DNA from: an uncultured Paracoccaceae bacterium | GTDB taxonomy: Bacteria > Pseudomonadota > Alphaproteobacteria > Rhodobacterales > Rhodobacteraceae | Direction: 5' to 3' | NCBI GenBank assembly: GCA_947499635.1 | Contig: CANMPD010000013.1 | Coordinates: 1 to 64,000 of the forward strand | Length of the DNA stretch: 64,000 nt | In this document: positions 8,412 to 18,326 of the stretch, one piece after another | How the letters are laid out: every line of letters begins with the position of its first letter | Position numbering within the stretch: the stretch's first letter is position 1 | Program-made: the position numbers and the translations under genes | The notes under the pieces: model-generated | Database searches by the model: none | What the model saw: the letters and a program-made list of their open reading frames with translations, nothing else | Told to the model about the DNA's origin: nothing

Positions 8412-9287
8412 TTAATGCGCGAAATCGTTTTTGCTGTAGCCTTGCAGATACAGGAGTGCTGTCAGATCGCCATAGTTGATGCGGATGTCACATTCAGCAG
8501 CCACTGAAGGTTTTGCATGCAAGGCGACACCGGCGCCCGCGCGACCTAACATTCCAAGATCATTGGCGCCATCACCAACCGCAATAACATCGTCCTGCGA
8601 AAGGCCCAGACGTGCAGTAATTTCTTCCAATGCGGTCACTTTGGCTTGGCGGCCTAGGATTGGCATACCGACTTCGCCTGTCAGGACATTATCATTGACG
8701 AGCAGCGTATTGGCACGGTTTTCGTCAAAACCAAGTTCAGCGGCTACATGGTGCGTAAAAGCGGTAAATCCACCAGAAACAAGCGCGGCATAGCTACCGT
8801 TTGTCTTCATGGTTGCGAGGAGTTCTTTACCTCCGGGCATGAATGTAATCCGTGATTTCAGGACATCTTTTATAACACTTTCGGGTAACCCTTTGAGCAA
8901 GCTGACACGTTCCCGTAGGGCGCCTTCAAAGTCCAGCTCACCATTCATCGCACGAGCCGTAATATCCTTTACACGCTCTCCTACGCCGGCTTCGTCGGCC
9001 AGCTCGTCAATACATTCTTGCTGGATCATGGTGCTGTCCATATCGGCTAACAGCATTTTCTTACGCCGACCTTCCACAGGCTGGATTACGATATCTATTT
9101 TGTTGTTTTGCAGGTCGCTCCAGACATCCCAACGGTTGTCTGGGAGTGTTTCGAACGCGAATTCAGCTGCGATATTTGCGTTTAACCAGGTGATTTCACC
9201 TCCTCCCCAAGCATTGCGTAGAGCCTCGACTAAAGGGGCCTCAAGCAAGGGAGTGGCGGGGTTCACGATCAGGGTAGCGACAAACAT
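8412..9287 (-). CDS. serB: Phosphoserine phosphatase
   Basis: SerB removes phosphate from O-phosphoserine, the last step of serine synthesis. The 291-residue protein has an N-terminal ACT-like region (about 1-75) and a HAD-family catalytic domain. HAD motif I is D82-x-D84-x-T86 (LLADMDSTM), motif II is LVSGGFTAF, and the last motif is AVGDGANDLGML. An AAGGAA ribosome site precedes ATG 9287. It is transcribed away from serC-serA across a shared 243-bp region, so all three serine enzymes lie together. The TSUP permease follows at once. Confidence 0.97.
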   Translation of the reverse strand: MFVATLIVNPATPLLEAPLVEALRNAWGGGEITWLNANIAAEFAFETLPDNRWDVWSDLQNNKIDIVIQPVEGRRKKMLLADMDSTMIQQECIDELADEAGVGERVKDITARAMNGELDFEGALRERVSLLKGLPESVIKDVLKSRITFMPGGKELLATMKTNGSYAALVSGGFTAFTHHVAAELGFDENRANTLLVNDNVLTGEVGMPILGRQAKVTALEEITARLGLSQDDVIAVGDGANDLGMLGRAGAGVALHAKPSVAAECDIRINYGDLTALLYLQGYSKNDFAH

Positions 9288-9464
9288 GGCGAATTCCTTT
9301 GTGGCGGAGTTGCCCTTTCTTATCCTTGCGATACAGCTGGGGCTAGGGCCGAAGCGAAATTTGGCAAAGTTTCCTATTGGCGTCGTAGTGCGTCACTGTG
9401 TGTCGGAAAATTGCAGCAATAAGACGCAATTGAGATATTTTTACTGTTGAGCTTTGGTCTCTAG

Positions 9465-9506
9465 CCGCTTAATGCGGTCGGCGGGACACCTCTCCCCAAC
9501 GAGAGG
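9465..9506 (+). ncRNA. Two-hairpin leader of serC, candidate serC RNA motif
   Basis: Two consecutive hairpins lie just upstream of the serC ribosome site: CCGC-TTAAT-GCGG (9465-9477) and CCTCTC-CCCAAC-GAGAGG (9489-9506). The ribosome site GAAAGGA follows at about 9516. A conserved structure called the serC RNA motif has been described in leaders of serC genes in Alphaproteobacteria, and position and host agree. I could not compare with the covariance model, so the identity is inferred. Confidence 0.55.
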
Positions 9507-9530
9507 CGTATATCTGAAAGGATAGCATTA

Positions 9531-10676
9531 ATGGCTATTGAACAACCGGCAGCGCGCCCGGAAAACCCGCGCTTTTCTTCTGGCCCCTGTGCCAAACCTC
9601 CTTCATTTGATTTGACAAAACTCGCTGGTGCGCCTCTGGGCCGCAGTCACCGTGCCGCAGTCGGTAAGGATAAGTTGAAGGCTGCCATCGAAGGCACGCG
9701 CGAAGTTTTAGGAATCCCAGCTGATTATAAAATCGGTATCGTTCCTGCGTCTGACACTGGCGCAGTTGAAATGGCTATGTGGAATCTCCTTGGGGAACGC
9801 AAAGTCGAAATGGTTGCTTGGGAAAGCTTTGGTGCTGGTTGGGTGACTGACGTCGTTAAACAGTTGAAAATCGACGCCGAGGTCAAAACAGCTGACTATG
9901 GACAAATCGTTGATATGACGACGATTGATCCAAAAAACGACGTCGTCTTCACGTGGAACGGGACAACATCTGGCGTGCGTGTTCCAAATGGTGACTGGAT
10001 TAGCGATGACCGCGAAGGGCTGACAATTTGCGATGCAACGTCTGCTGCTTTTGCTCAGGATTTGCCTTGGGACAAACTGGATGTCACCACGTTCTCTTGG
10101 CAGAAAGTTCTGGGCGGGGAAGCTGCACACGGGATGATCGTTCTAAGCCCACGCGCTGTTGCACGCCTTGAAAGTTATACGCCTGCGTGGCCGTTGCCAA
10201 AGATCTTCCGTTTGACCAAAGGCGGTAAGCTTATTGATGGTATCTTTACGGGGGCGACTATTAATACGCCGTCCATGTTGGCGGTTGAAGATTACCTGCT
10301 CGCCCTGGATTGGGCGCGTTCAGTCGGTGGTCTTAAAGGGCTGATTGGTCGTGCGGACGCGAACGCCAATGCTGTACATGCATTTGTTGCTGAAAACGCT
10401 TGGATCGATAACTTAGCTGCTGATGACGCGACGCGGTCAAATACGTCAGTGTGCCTGAAGTTCGCTGATGCACGTATTCAGGATGGTGCTGCTTTTGCCA
10501 AGGCAGTTGCAAAACGTCTGGAAGCGGAAAATATCGCGCTGGATATCGGCGCTTATCGCGATGCGCCAGCCGGTCTTCGGATTTGGTGTGGTGGTACTGT
10601 CGAGACGGCTGACATTGCGGCGATGCTTCCGTGGTTGCAATGGGCCTTTGAGGCGGAAATCGCAGCGCAAGCTTAA
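9531..10676 (+). CDS. serC: Phosphoserine aminotransferase
   Basis: SerC converts 3-phosphohydroxypyruvate and glutamate into O-phosphoserine and 2-oxoglutarate, using PLP. The 381 residues match the alphaproteobacterial subtype. The N-terminus has the substrate-loop motif [13 protein letters not shown]. The PLP lysine is K192 in [16 protein letters not shown]. The start has a clear GAAAGGA ribosome site, and the leader upstream is structured. serA follows after 90 bases. Between them is a GAAA-capped hairpin (10688-10701), so the two are probably one operon with an intercistronic element. Confidence 0.97.
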   Translation: MAIEQPAARPENPRFSSGPCAKPPSFDLTKLAGAPLGRSHRAAVGKDKLKAAIEGTREVLGIPADYKIGIVPASDTGAVEMAMWNLLGERKVEMVAWESFGAGWVTDVVKQLKIDAEVKTADYGQIVDMTTIDPKNDVVFTWNGTTSGVRVPNGDWISDDREGLTICDATSAAFAQDLPWDKLDVTTFSWQKVLGGEAAHGMIVLSPRAVARLESYTPAWPLPKIFRLTKGGKLIDGIFTGATINTPSMLAVEDYLLALDWARSVGGLKGLIGRADANANAVHAFVAENAWIDNLAADDATRSNTSVCLKFADARIQDGAAFAKAVAKRLEAENIALDIGAYRDAPAGLRIWCGGTVETADIAAMLPWLQWAFEAEIAAQA

Positions 10677-10687
10677 GGTTTGTTGCT

Positions 10688-10701
10688 CGGCGGAAACGCC
10701 G
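10688..10701 (+). other. GAAA-tetraloop hairpin between serC and serA
   Basis: CGGCG-GAAA-CGCCG forms a five-pair stem closed by a stable GNRA tetraloop. There is no T run, so it is more likely an mRNA stability or processing element than a terminator. Confidence 0.4.
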
Positions 10702-10766
10702 GGCGTCCCATCTTGTATAATAATTGGCCGATACGCATTGGCCTCCCGATATGAAGGACCAAAATC

Positions 10767-12359
10767 ATGGCTCCCAAGGTACTTGTCTCTGATAAACTGT
10801 CTGAAACCGCTGTTCAAATCTTTCGCGATCGCGGCATCGACGTAGATTTTTTGCCAGATGTTGGCAAAGATAAAGCGAAATTGGCCGAAATTATTGGCCA
10901 GTATGACGGCCTTGCTATTCGCTCGGCAACCCGTGTGACGCCAACGATTCTTGAGGCGGCAACCAATCTTAAGGTTGTTGGACGTGCTGGTATCGGCACA
11001 GATAACGTCGACAAGGAAGCCTCTTCGAAGAAGGGTGTGATCGTGATGAACACGCCTTTTGGCAATATGATCACGACCGCCGAACATGCGATTGCAATGA
11101 TGTTCGCTGTGGCACGCCAGATCCCTGAGGCATCCGCATCCACGCATGCTGGCAAATGGGAAAAGTCCAAATTTATGGGCGTTGAACTCACCAATAAAAC
11201 ATTGGGTGTGATCGGCGCAGGTAACATTGGCGGGATCGTCTGCGAACGTGCGCGCGGCCTGAGAATGAAAGTGGTGGCGTTTGACCCATTCTTATCGCAA
11301 GAAAAAGCGGACAAGATGGGCGTCAAAAAGGTTGAGCTTGAAGAGTTGCTGGCCCAAGCTGACTTTATCACTTTGCATGTTCCTTTGACGGACGGCACCA
11401 AAAATATCCTTTCCGCGGAAAATTTGGCAAAAACCAAAAAAGGCGTTCGCATCATTAACTGTGCACGCGGTGGTTTGGTTGATGAAGTGGCATTGGCAGA
11501 GTTGTTGAAGTCTGGGCATGTTGCAGGTGCGGCGTTTGATGTTTTCGCTGAAGAACCCGCCAAAGAAAACGTGCTTTTCAATCTGCCAAATGTTGTCTGC
11601 ACACCACACCTTGGGGCTGCGACAACAGAAGCACAAGAAAATGTTGCCCTGCAAGTGGCAGAGCAAATGTCGAACTATCTGCTGACCGGTGCAGTCGAGA
11701 ACGCGTTGAATATGCCGTCGGTAACCGCCGAAGAGGCGAAAGTTATGGGCCCATGGATCAAGTTGGCAGATCATTTGGGCAACTTTGCAGGTCAAATGTC
11801 CGACGAGCCGATCACTGCAATTAATATCCTGTACGATGGCGTTGTCGCAGAAATGAACCTCGATGCGTTGAATTGTGCGGTTATTGCGGGACTTATGAAA
11901 AACGTAAATCCTGATGTAAACATGGTCTCGGCGCCCGTTATTGCCAAAGAACGTGGCATAAAAATTTCGACGACCAATCAGGATAAATCCGGTTCCTTTG
12001 ATGGATACATCAAGGTGACGGTTGTGACTGCAAAACGCGAACGTTCGATCGCAGGGACATGTTTTGCGGATGGTAAACCCCGGTTTATCCAGATCAAGGG
12101 CATCAACATTGATGCCGAAATCGGTTCACATATGCTCTATACCACCAACAAAGACAGCCCTGGTATAATCGGTGTGTTGGGTAAGACAATGGGTGACAAC
12201 GATGTGAATATCGCAAACTTTACCCTAGGTCGTGCGGATGTCGGTGGTGAAGCAATTGCGCTTTTGTATGTTGATGCACCTGTTCCTGCTGAAGCGCGCG
12301 CTAAATTGGCAGAACTGGGCTTGTTCACGCAGATTAAGCCTCTGAAATTTGACGTCTAA
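10767..12359 (+). CDS. serA: D-3-phosphoglycerate dehydrogenase
   Basis: SerA oxidises 3-phosphoglycerate with NAD+, the committed step of serine synthesis. The 530-residue form is the long type. It has a substrate-binding domain, an NAD domain with GVIGAGNIGG (about 148-157) and the catalytic His in TPHLGAATTEAQ (about 283). An intervening domain follows, and then a C-terminal ACT domain (about 455-530; SPGIIGVLGKTMGDNDVNIAN) that often senses serine. A good AAGGA site precedes the ATG. It completes the serB/serC/serA cluster, and feedback by serine through the ACT domain is likely but inferred. Confidence 0.97.
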   Translation: MAPKVLVSDKLSETAVQIFRDRGIDVDFLPDVGKDKAKLAEIIGQYDGLAIRSATRVTPTILEAATNLKVVGRAGIGTDNVDKEASSKKGVIVMNTPFGNMITTAEHAIAMMFAVARQIPEASASTHAGKWEKSKFMGVELTNKTLGVIGAGNIGGIVCERARGLRMKVVAFDPFLSQEKADKMGVKKVELEELLAQADFITLHVPLTDGTKNILSAENLAKTKKGVRIINCARGGLVDEVALAELLKSGHVAGAAFDVFAEEPAKENVLFNLPNVVCTPHLGAATTEAQENVALQVAEQMSNYLLTGAVENALNMPSVTAEEAKVMGPWIKLADHLGNFAGQMSDEPITAINILYDGVVAEMNLDALNCAVIAGLMKNVNPDVNMVSAPVIAKERGIKISTTNQDKSGSFDGYIKVTVVTAKRERSIAGTCFADGKPRFIQIKGINIDAEIGSHMLYTTNKDSPGIIGVLGKTMGDNDVNIANFTLGRADVGGEAIALLYVDAPVPAEARAKLAELGLFTQIKPLKFDV

Positions 12360-12382
12360 AGCGCGTCTATTTTACTAACTAA

Positions 12383-12413
12383 GACGGCCTGCTCGTGAGA
12401 GTGGGTCGTTTTT
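12383..12413 (+). terminator. Probable terminator after serA
   Basis: An imperfect stem (GACGGCCTGCTC with GAGTGGGTCGTT, loop GTGA) is followed by a T run, 24 bases after the serA stop. Confidence 0.55.
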
Positions 12414-12483
12414 ATGTGTCATGTGGGTCAATTTATGCTTTTGCTACAAAAGCAGAGCTGATTACAAATGAGGAGCCTTTCGT

Positions 12484-13215
12484 ATGAGCAATCCAATCTA
12501 TGTTATTGGCGATATCCATGGACATCTTGATAAACTTGAGCGGGCATTGACGCTGGTTGAGGCAGATGGAGGCGCTGATGCTCATATTGTCTTTTTAGGG
12601 GACTACGTTGACCGCGGTCCCGATAGCAAGGCGGTGATTGACCGTCTGATCGCGGGGAAAGACGCCGGGCGAAACTGGATATTTCTTAAGGGAAACCATG
12701 ACCGAATGTTCGAGTGGTTTTTGGAAGATTTCCCACGAGAAGACCCCCATCTACCAGTCGAGTTGTATTATCTGCAGGACCGTATTGGTGGTCCACAGAC
12801 ATTGGCCTCGTATGGGGTGGATGCAGGGCCTCGAGATCGTAAGTGGGATGTTCACCAGCAAGCGCGTATTGCTGTGCCACCAGAACACGTCGCGTTTTTA
12901 CAAGGTTTGCGGAGCTATTATGCGCATGGTCCTTTGTTGTTTGTTCATGCCGGTATTCGACCGGGCGTCCCTCTTGGTGAGCAAAGCGATCATGATTTGA
13001 TGTGGATCCGACAAGGATTCCTTGAGTACCAAGAACCACATCCATGGCTTGTGGTACATGGACATACGGCACTTGAGACACCAACACATTTTGGAAATCG
13101 TATTGATCTTGATGGTGGTGCAGCCTACGGGCGCACCTTGGTGCCTGCGGTATTTGAGGGAAGCAATGTCGCCCTTTTAACGGAAACGGGCCGTGTGGAA
13201 ATTACGCAGGGTTAA
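12484..13215 (+). CDS. Metallophosphoesterase, Ser/Thr phosphatase-like
   Basis: The 243-residue protein carries the full PPP-type metallophosphoesterase set near its N-terminus: GDIHGH (about 8-13), GDYVDRG (about 39-45) and GNHD (about 69-72). Two later histidines appear in FVHAGIRPG and VVHGHT. These residues bind two metal ions. Homologues act as diadenosine tetraphosphatases or serine/threonine protein phosphatases, and the exact substrate is not predictable here. AGGAG precedes the ATG. It is monocistronic and converges with ubiB. Confidence 0.88.
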   Translation: MSNPIYVIGDIHGHLDKLERALTLVEADGGADAHIVFLGDYVDRGPDSKAVIDRLIAGKDAGRNWIFLKGNHDRMFEWFLEDFPREDPHLPVELYYLQDRIGGPQTLASYGVDAGPRDRKWDVHQQARIAVPPEHVAFLQGLRSYYAHGPLLFVHAGIRPGVPLGEQSDHDLMWIRQGFLEYQEPHPWLVVHGHTALETPTHFGNRIDLDGGAAYGRTLVPAVFEGSNVALLTETGRVEITQG

Positions 13216-13242
13216 TATAACGTCTTAGACGAGGGCGCAGGG

Positions 13243-14763
13243 TTAAAATATATGCCCTGCGACCAGAACCAAAACTGCACCTGCTGCGATGCCCAAGGCA
13301 GCAGGACGCATCCAAGATTTGTCTCTACTTTTGTCTGTTTGGTTTTGCGCAATAAGTGCTGCTTCAACGAGAGAGGGGAGTCGTGGGCCGAAACGAGCGA
13401 TGACTCTTGCTGTTTTTGCAATATCGGACAGGATCGCGCGTGGGCCAATTGAGGTTTTGATATAATCTTCGACAACTGGCTGCGCAACGTGCCAAATATT
13501 GATGTGCGGATCCAGCGAGCGTGCCACACCTTCGACCACGACCATGGTGCGTTGTAGTAAAATTAGTTCTGTGCGCGTTTCCATGCCAAAGCGCTCGGTC
13601 ACTTCGAACAGATAATTCAATAGGCGCCCCATCGAGATATGCGTGGCATCCATACCAAAAATAGGTTCACCTACAGCGCGTAAAGCGCGGGCAAATTCAT
13701 CGACATCTTGATGCGCGGGGACATAGCCAGCTTCGAAATGAACCTCTGCGACGCGTTTGTAGTCTCGACTGATAAAACCATAGAGAATTTCCGCATAGAC
13801 GCGGCGTGTGTACTCATCGATATGACCCATGATGCCAAAATCGTAGGCAATAATGTCACCATTGGCGGCGACTTTCATATTGCCCTGGTGCATGTCGGCA
13901 TGGAAAAATCCGTCGCGCAAAGCATGTTTTAAAAATAAGGTCAGGACACGATGTCCCAATGCGGTGCGATCGTGGCCGGCTGCGTCCAGCAGATCATTGT
14001 CGCCAATCGGTAGACCATCTGCCCACCCCATAGTCATTACGCGACGCGATGAGTGGTCCCACATGATCTTAGGCAGGACAAAATTCTCGTCATGCTCGGT
14101 ATTGGCAGCAAATTCGGAAGCTGCTGCGCTTTCAAGGAGGAGATTCAACTCTCCGTTCACGACACCTTCGAAGTGAGAGATCACATCCATTGGGCGTAAA
14201 CGTTTTGCACTTGGTGCAAAGAGGTCAACGATACGCGCGGCGAAATAAAACGCATCTACATCTTTGTGAAACGCGCGCTCAATACCAGGACGGAGCACCT
14301 TTACAGCGACTTCTTGGCCACTTTGCGCTAAACGGGCGCGGTGAACCTGCGCGATCGATGCCGCGGCGACAGGTTCTGAAAATTCCGAGAAAATTTCTGC
14401 GGCGGGCAATCCAAGTTCACGTTCGACTTCCGCCATTGCTTCATCGCGGGAAAAAGGAGGGAGGCTGTCTTGTAAGACACGCAATTGCGCGGCAAGCTCT
14501 GGACCAACGACATCAGGGCGTGTCGAAAGGATCTGGCCAAACTTAATATAGGCTGGGCCAAGTGCTGCAATTGCGCGTGTTGCCGGAGGCAAGCTCGGGT
14601 CGCCGCGATAGCCGATAAATTGAAACGGCCAACTTAGCGCGTAGGCCATCGCGCGTAGTGATGCAGGCGCATCAAATGCGTCGAGAACCACATTCATGGC
14701 ATCAGAGCGTACCAAGGTTGCGCCAGTACGAATGAGGCGAATTATATTATGCGGGCCGCGCAT
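13243..14763 (-). CDS. ubiB: UbiB family ABC1-type kinase/ATPase of ubiquinone synthesis
   Basis: UbiB is an atypical kinase-fold ATPase needed for ubiquinone biosynthesis, probably helping lipid intermediates reach the Coq/Ubi complex. The 506-residue protein has the KFGQ loop motif (AYIKFGQILSTRPD, about 70-83), an Ala-rich nucleotide loop (AAASIAQVHRA), the VKVLRPGI segment and the metal-binding DFGIMG. The C-terminus ends in a hydrophobic helix (about 485-505) that should anchor it in the inner membrane. It starts three bases after the ubiE stop, so they form an operon. A 7-bp inverted repeat (13236-13261) overlaps its stop and may serve as a weak convergent terminator. Confidence 0.95.
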   Translation of the reverse strand: MRGPHNIIRLIRTGATLVRSDAMNVVLDAFDAPASLRAMAYALSWPFQFIGYRGDPSLPPATRAIAALGPAYIKFGQILSTRPDVVGPELAAQLRVLQDSLPPFSRDEAMAEVERELGLPAAEIFSEFSEPVAAASIAQVHRARLAQSGQEVAVKVLRPGIERAFHKDVDAFYFAARIVDLFAPSAKRLRPMDVISHFEGVVNGELNLLLESAAASEFAANTEHDENFVLPKIMWDHSSRRVMTMGWADGLPIGDNDLLDAAGHDRTALGHRVLTLFLKHALRDGFFHADMHQGNMKVAANGDIIAYDFGIMGHIDEYTRRVYAEILYGFISRDYKRVAEVHFEAGYVPAHQDVDEFARALRAVGEPIFGMDATHISMGRLLNYLFEVTERFGMETRTELILLQRTMVVVEGVARSLDPHINIWHVAQPVVEDYIKTSIGPRAILSDIAKTARVIARFGPRLPSLVEAALIAQNQTDKSRDKSWMRPAALGIAAGAVLVLVAGHIF

Positions 14764-14766
14764 GAG

Positions 14767-15519
14767 TTAGATTTTCCATCCAGAGTGAAGACAAGCAATG
14801 CCCATCGACATATTGCGATATTTTGCATTTTCGAACCCGGCCTCACGTACCATTGCGAGGAACGTTTCTTGGTCTGGGAAATTGCGGATTGATTCGACTA
14901 GATATTGATAGCTGTCGTAGTCGCCGGCAATCATCTTGCCCATGCGTGGGATAACGTTGAAGCTGTAAAGATCATAGAGCTTTTGCAGGCCGTCGTTTGG
15001 CAATTGGGAGAACTCTAGAACCATAAGACGTCCGCCAGGTTTTAGGACACGAAATGCTTCGTTCAGAGCTTCTTGAGGGCGGGTCACGTTACGAATCCCA
15101 AATGAGATCGTGTAGACATCAAAGGTATTATCCGCAAAAGGCAATGCCATGGCATCGCCGGTCACCCAGTTCAGACTTTCGGCTAGATCTTCGGCCTCTG
15201 CGCGTTTGCGCCCCTCTTCGAGCATTGGTTGTGTCAGATCAAGTACAGTAGAATGTCCGCTACCAGCGCGTTTTAAAAACCGGAAAGAAATGTCACCGGT
15301 TCCGCCTGCGACATCTAAAAGCCGTTGACCCGCACGTGGTGCGAGCCAATCCATCATCGCATCTTTCCAAACACGATGGATGCCAAGGCTCATGACATCG
15401 TTCATAATGTCATATTTAGATGCGACTGAATTAAAGACGCCCTGTACGCGTCCCGCTTTTTCATGTTCAGGGACGGTTTCAAAACCAAAATGGGTGGTGG
15501 ATTGATTGTTGTCGTTCAT
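14767..15519 (-). CDS. ubiE: Ubiquinone/menaquinone C-methyltransferase
   Basis: UbiE uses SAM for C-methylation of the benzoquinol ring (demethoxyubiquinol step) and can also methylate demethylmenaquinone. I chose ATG 15519, giving 250 residues ([13 protein letters not shown]). GGAGG sits six bases upstream, and an in-frame GTG at 15531 is part of that ribosome site. The SAM motif I is [13 protein letters not shown] (about 66-78). The family signature [16 protein letters not shown] is present. It overlaps promoter space with divergent mutM and is followed directly by ubiB. Confidence 0.96.
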   Translation of the reverse strand: MNDNNQSTTHFGFETVPEHEKAGRVQGVFNSVASKYDIMNDVMSLGIHRVWKDAMMDWLAPRAGQRLLDVAGGTGDISFRFLKRAGSGHSTVLDLTQPMLEEGRKRAEAEDLAESLNWVTGDAMALPFADNTFDVYTISFGIRNVTRPQEALNEAFRVLKPGGRLMVLEFSQLPNDGLQKLYDLYSFNVIPRMGKMIAGDYDSYQYLVESIRNFPDQETFLAMVREAGFENAKYRNMSMGIACLHSGWKI

Positions 15520-15618
15520 AAGATCCTCCACAGGACTTTGCCGTTCCGCATGTTTCCATCTTGTTATAGTGCGTTAACGAGCAGGCACAATGCGCCCTGT
15601 GGTCCTAGGAGTGATGAA

Positions 15619-16470
15619 ATGCCAGAATTGCCCGAAGTCGAAACTGTAATGAACGGGTTGCGCCCATCGATGGAGGGCGGTGTCATTTCACAGGCGCATG
15701 TTCGCAGACCTGATCTGCGCTGGCCATTCCCAGATAATATGGCAGAACGTCTAACTGGCGCGCGTGTGATGAAGCTGCGGCGCCGGTCTAAGTATATCCT
15801 TGCAGATCTGGATACAGGCGAGACGCTATTGGTGCATTTGGGAATGTCGGGGCGGATGACTGTTTCAGGGGACCCGCTAGGTCAGTTTGCGCATGAACAC
15901 CCATCACAAGAAAAACACGATCATGTTGTGTTTGATATGGAGAGTGGCGCGCGCATTACCTTTAATGACCCTCGCAGATTCGGAGCGATGGATTTATTGC
16001 CGACCGATACGGCAGAGGCGCATAAACTTTTACAAGTGCTGGGGCCAGAACCTTTGGGGAATGATTTTCACGACTCACATCTGATCGCAGCTTTTAAGAA
16101 TAAGAAATCGCCAGTCAAATCGGCGCTTCTTGATCAGAGAATCGTGGCAGGCTTGGGCAACATCTACGTATGTGAGGCGCTTTTTCGGGCAGGCATATCA
16201 CCAATGTGTGTGTCCAAGGAAATTTCCGTCGATGATATTTCACAGCTCGTTGTCGTCATTCGTGAGGTCTTGCGAGATGCGATTGCGGCAGGGGGATCTT
16301 CGCTTAAAGATTTCCGGCAAGCCAATGGAGAACTTGGATATTTTCAGCATACCTTTGATGTTTATGGGCGGGAAGGTCAGCCATGTAAACGCGAAAGTTG
16401 TGTTGGCAACGTTCAACGGGTTGTGCAGTCGGGGCGCTCTAGCTTCTACTGTGATCAGTGTCAAAGATAG
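15619..16470 (+). CDS. mutM: Formamidopyrimidine-DNA glycosylase
   Basis: MutM (Fpg) removes 8-oxoguanine and formamidopyrimidines and nicks the abasic site. From ATG 15619 (AGGAG upstream) it has 283 residues. After Met removal the catalytic Pro2-Glu3 lies in PELPEVETV. The conserved lysine is in [10 protein letters not shown] (about residue 58), and DPRRFGAMD is typical. The C-terminal zinc finger is CKRESC...YCDQC, with four bases of spacing variation in the first pair that is common in alphaproteobacterial MutM. The longer frame reading back to 15463 overlaps divergent ubiE and is not the start. Enoyl-CoA hydratase follows after 65 bases. Confidence 0.96.
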   Translation: MPELPEVETVMNGLRPSMEGGVISQAHVRRPDLRWPFPDNMAERLTGARVMKLRRRSKYILADLDTGETLLVHLGMSGRMTVSGDPLGQFAHEHPSQEKHDHVVFDMESGARITFNDPRRFGAMDLLPTDTAEAHKLLQVLGPEPLGNDFHDSHLIAAFKNKKSPVKSALLDQRIVAGLGNIYVCEALFRAGISPMCVSKEISVDDISQLVVVIREVLRDAIAAGGSSLKDFRQANGELGYFQHTFDVYGREGQPCKRESCVGNVQRVVQSGRSSFYCDQCQR

Positions 16471-16535
16471 CTTGAACATGGGAGCGACCATGGTAATGAC
16501 TCGAGATTAAGAGCAACAACGGGAAGTGAATTGCC

Positions 16536-17312
16536 ATGGCTTATGAGACGATCAACGTTGAAAATCAGGACCACGTCTGCACGATCAAACTGCACCGGCC
16601 TGAAGCGTTGAACGCGCTCAATTCTGTACTGCTCAAGGAGCTGTGCAGTGCGCTGGAGGAAGCAGATTCAAGCGAGAAGACACGCTGTATTATCCTAACC
16701 GGATCTGAGAAAGCGTTTGCAGCAGGTGCTGACGTCAAAGAAATGGCAGAGATGAGCTATGCGGATGTTTTTTCCGCAAACCTGTTCGCCGAGGCAAATG
16801 ACCGTATCACAGCAATCCGCAAGCCAATTATTGCGGCTGTTTCAGGGTATGCGCTGGGCGGGGGATGCGAGTTGGCGATGATGTGCGACTTTATTATCGC
16901 GTCCGATACGGCCAAGTTTGGCCAACCTGAAATCAATTTAGGTATTGTTGCCGGTATGGGGGGGACACAACGTCTCACGCGGCTTATCGGCAAATCCAAG
17001 GCAATGGATATGAATTTAACCGGTCGCTTTATGACCGCTGAGGAAGCTGAAAAGATCGGGCTTGCCTCACGCGTGGTTCCCTCAAAAAGATTGATGGAAG
17101 AAGCGATGGCTGCGGCGCATAAGATCGTTGAAAAGTCTCTGGTGACAACTATGGCTGTTAAAGAGGCAGTGAACCGTTCTTTTGAAACAACGCTCAATGA
17201 GGGCCTGCTGTTTGAACGTCGCGCTTTTCACTCAATGTTTGCGACCGAAGATCAAAAGGAAGGCATGGCGGCGTTTCTTGAAAAACGAGAAGCTCAATTC
17301 CGAGATAAGTAA
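16536..17312 (+). CDS. Enoyl-CoA hydratase
   Basis: The 258-residue crotonase-fold protein hydrates trans-2-enoyl-CoA to 3-hydroxyacyl-CoA in fatty acid oxidation. The CoA oxyanion hole motif is GADVKEM (about 68). The two catalytic glutamates are in [11 protein letters not shown] (about residue 113) and GQPEINLG (about 133). This pair identifies true hydratases rather than other crotonases. [13 protein letters not shown] is the usual helix. Substrate chain length cannot be told. It sits between mutM and rpsT, the standard position in Rhodobacteraceae replication regions, without an evident functional link. Confidence 0.94.
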   Translation: MAYETINVENQDHVCTIKLHRPEALNALNSVLLKELCSALEEADSSEKTRCIILTGSEKAFAAGADVKEMAEMSYADVFSANLFAEANDRITAIRKPIIAAVSGYALGGGCELAMMCDFIIASDTAKFGQPEINLGIVAGMGGTQRLTRLIGKSKAMDMNLTGRFMTAEEAEKIGLASRVVPSKRLMEEAMAAAHKIVEKSLVTTMAVKEAVNRSFETTLNEGLLFERRAFHSMFATEDQKEGMAAFLEKREAQFRDK

Positions 17313-17498
17313 TATAGGCTTGCCTGGAAAATGTAAGCGGCTCCTTAGCACTTGCATTCAGAGGCGTTTCTCTATAGCCAGCGTCGTCATACATGCGCGT
17401 GCAGCCCGCTTAGGCTAGAATCACACCGACGACAGTGGTCTGGGTTTGGATGGTATGCGCCTATTTATATTCGAACTCTAACCTAAGGTCAGATCAAA

Positions 17499-17762
17499 AT
17501 GGCAAATACACCACAGGCTAAAAAGCGCGCACGCCAAAATGAAAAGCGCTTTGCTATTAACAAAGCACGTCGTTCGCGTATCCGTACATTCCTGCGTAAA
17601 GTAGAAGAAGCAATTGAAACAGGTGATAAAGCCGAAGCAATCTCTGCTTTGCGTGCTGCTCAGCCTGAGTTGATGCGCGGTGTGAGCAAAGGTGTTTACC
17701 ACAAGAATACAGCGTCACGTAAAATGTCCCGCCTGTCTTCTCGCGTTAAAGCGCTGGGCTGA
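17499..17762 (+). CDS. rpsT: 30S ribosomal protein S20
   Basis: S20 binds 16S rRNA in the small subunit body. The 87-residue, strongly basic protein begins [17 protein letters not shown] and has the family pattern through [19 protein letters not shown]. Its start lies seven bases after a purine-rich AAGGTCAG element. A clean terminator follows. Its location next to dnaA is conserved in many Alphaproteobacteria. Confidence 0.97.
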   Translation: MANTPQAKKRARQNEKRFAINKARRSRIRTFLRKVEEAIETGDKAEAISALRAAQPELMRGVSKGVYHKNTASRKMSRLSSRVKALG

Positions 17763-18326
17763 TTTTCGGTTGCGAGATCGGTCGTAAGTTAACGATCTCC
17801 GATTTCAATAAATGAATATAAAAAAGGGTGTCGCTTATTGCGATGCCCTTTTTTGTTCGTGTGCAGATTGAGCAGTTTCTCATGAGGTAAGAGATTCTTT
17901 ATCACCGATTGTAGAGTCAACATCATAGTTTCGTTGCTGTGTAGGGGGCAGAATTGGTACAAATGATTCAGCGATTCACTCGCTTGGGGGACAGACTGCT
18001 TATCACGTAGCTAACGGGTATTAGCTGCGTAAAACGCTTAAAACGTGTGTATGCACATTTTAAGTGGCTGGAAAGCTATGTGCAATTGCACTCATTTTTA
18101 GCTTAAGCCTGTCGTCCTTTAAGAGAGTTTAAATCCATCGTGAAGGTGTTGGCTGTGTGTGTGCTGATATCTTTAATGTTGCTTACATCTGGTGGGACAT
18201 GTCCCGGCTGTTATTGGTTGTGCGACCGCGATGGGTTTCGATGAAATCGTTGCCAGTATTTCTGGTGTTGGGACAATGAAAAGGTCTGTGAAAAAGACCG
18301 AACAAATGGATTGCGTGAGGCGCGGC
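17763..18326. other. Intergenic region before dnaA, candidate origin or dnaA control region
   Basis: This 564-bp gap has no convincing gene. It contains the rpsT terminator, a 10-bp hairpin ACGTAGCTAA-CGGGTA-TTAGCTGCGT (18005-18030), a perfect 12-bp palindrome GTGCAATTGCAC (18080-18091) and several TTAA elements (18100-18135). Among these, TTAAGAGAGTTTAA has six rather than the seven bases expected between the halves of a CtrA site. I found no perfect DnaA box (TTATNCACA) here. It may hold the dnaA promoter, or part of oriC with diverged boxes. Confidence 0.45.
17819..17855 (+). terminator. Rho-independent terminator of rpsT
   Basis: A stem AAAAAGGGTGTCGC pairs with GCGATGCCCTTTTT through two wobble pairs, loop TTATT, and runs into a T tract. 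It also has A's on the left, so it may work in both directions. Confidence 0.85.
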
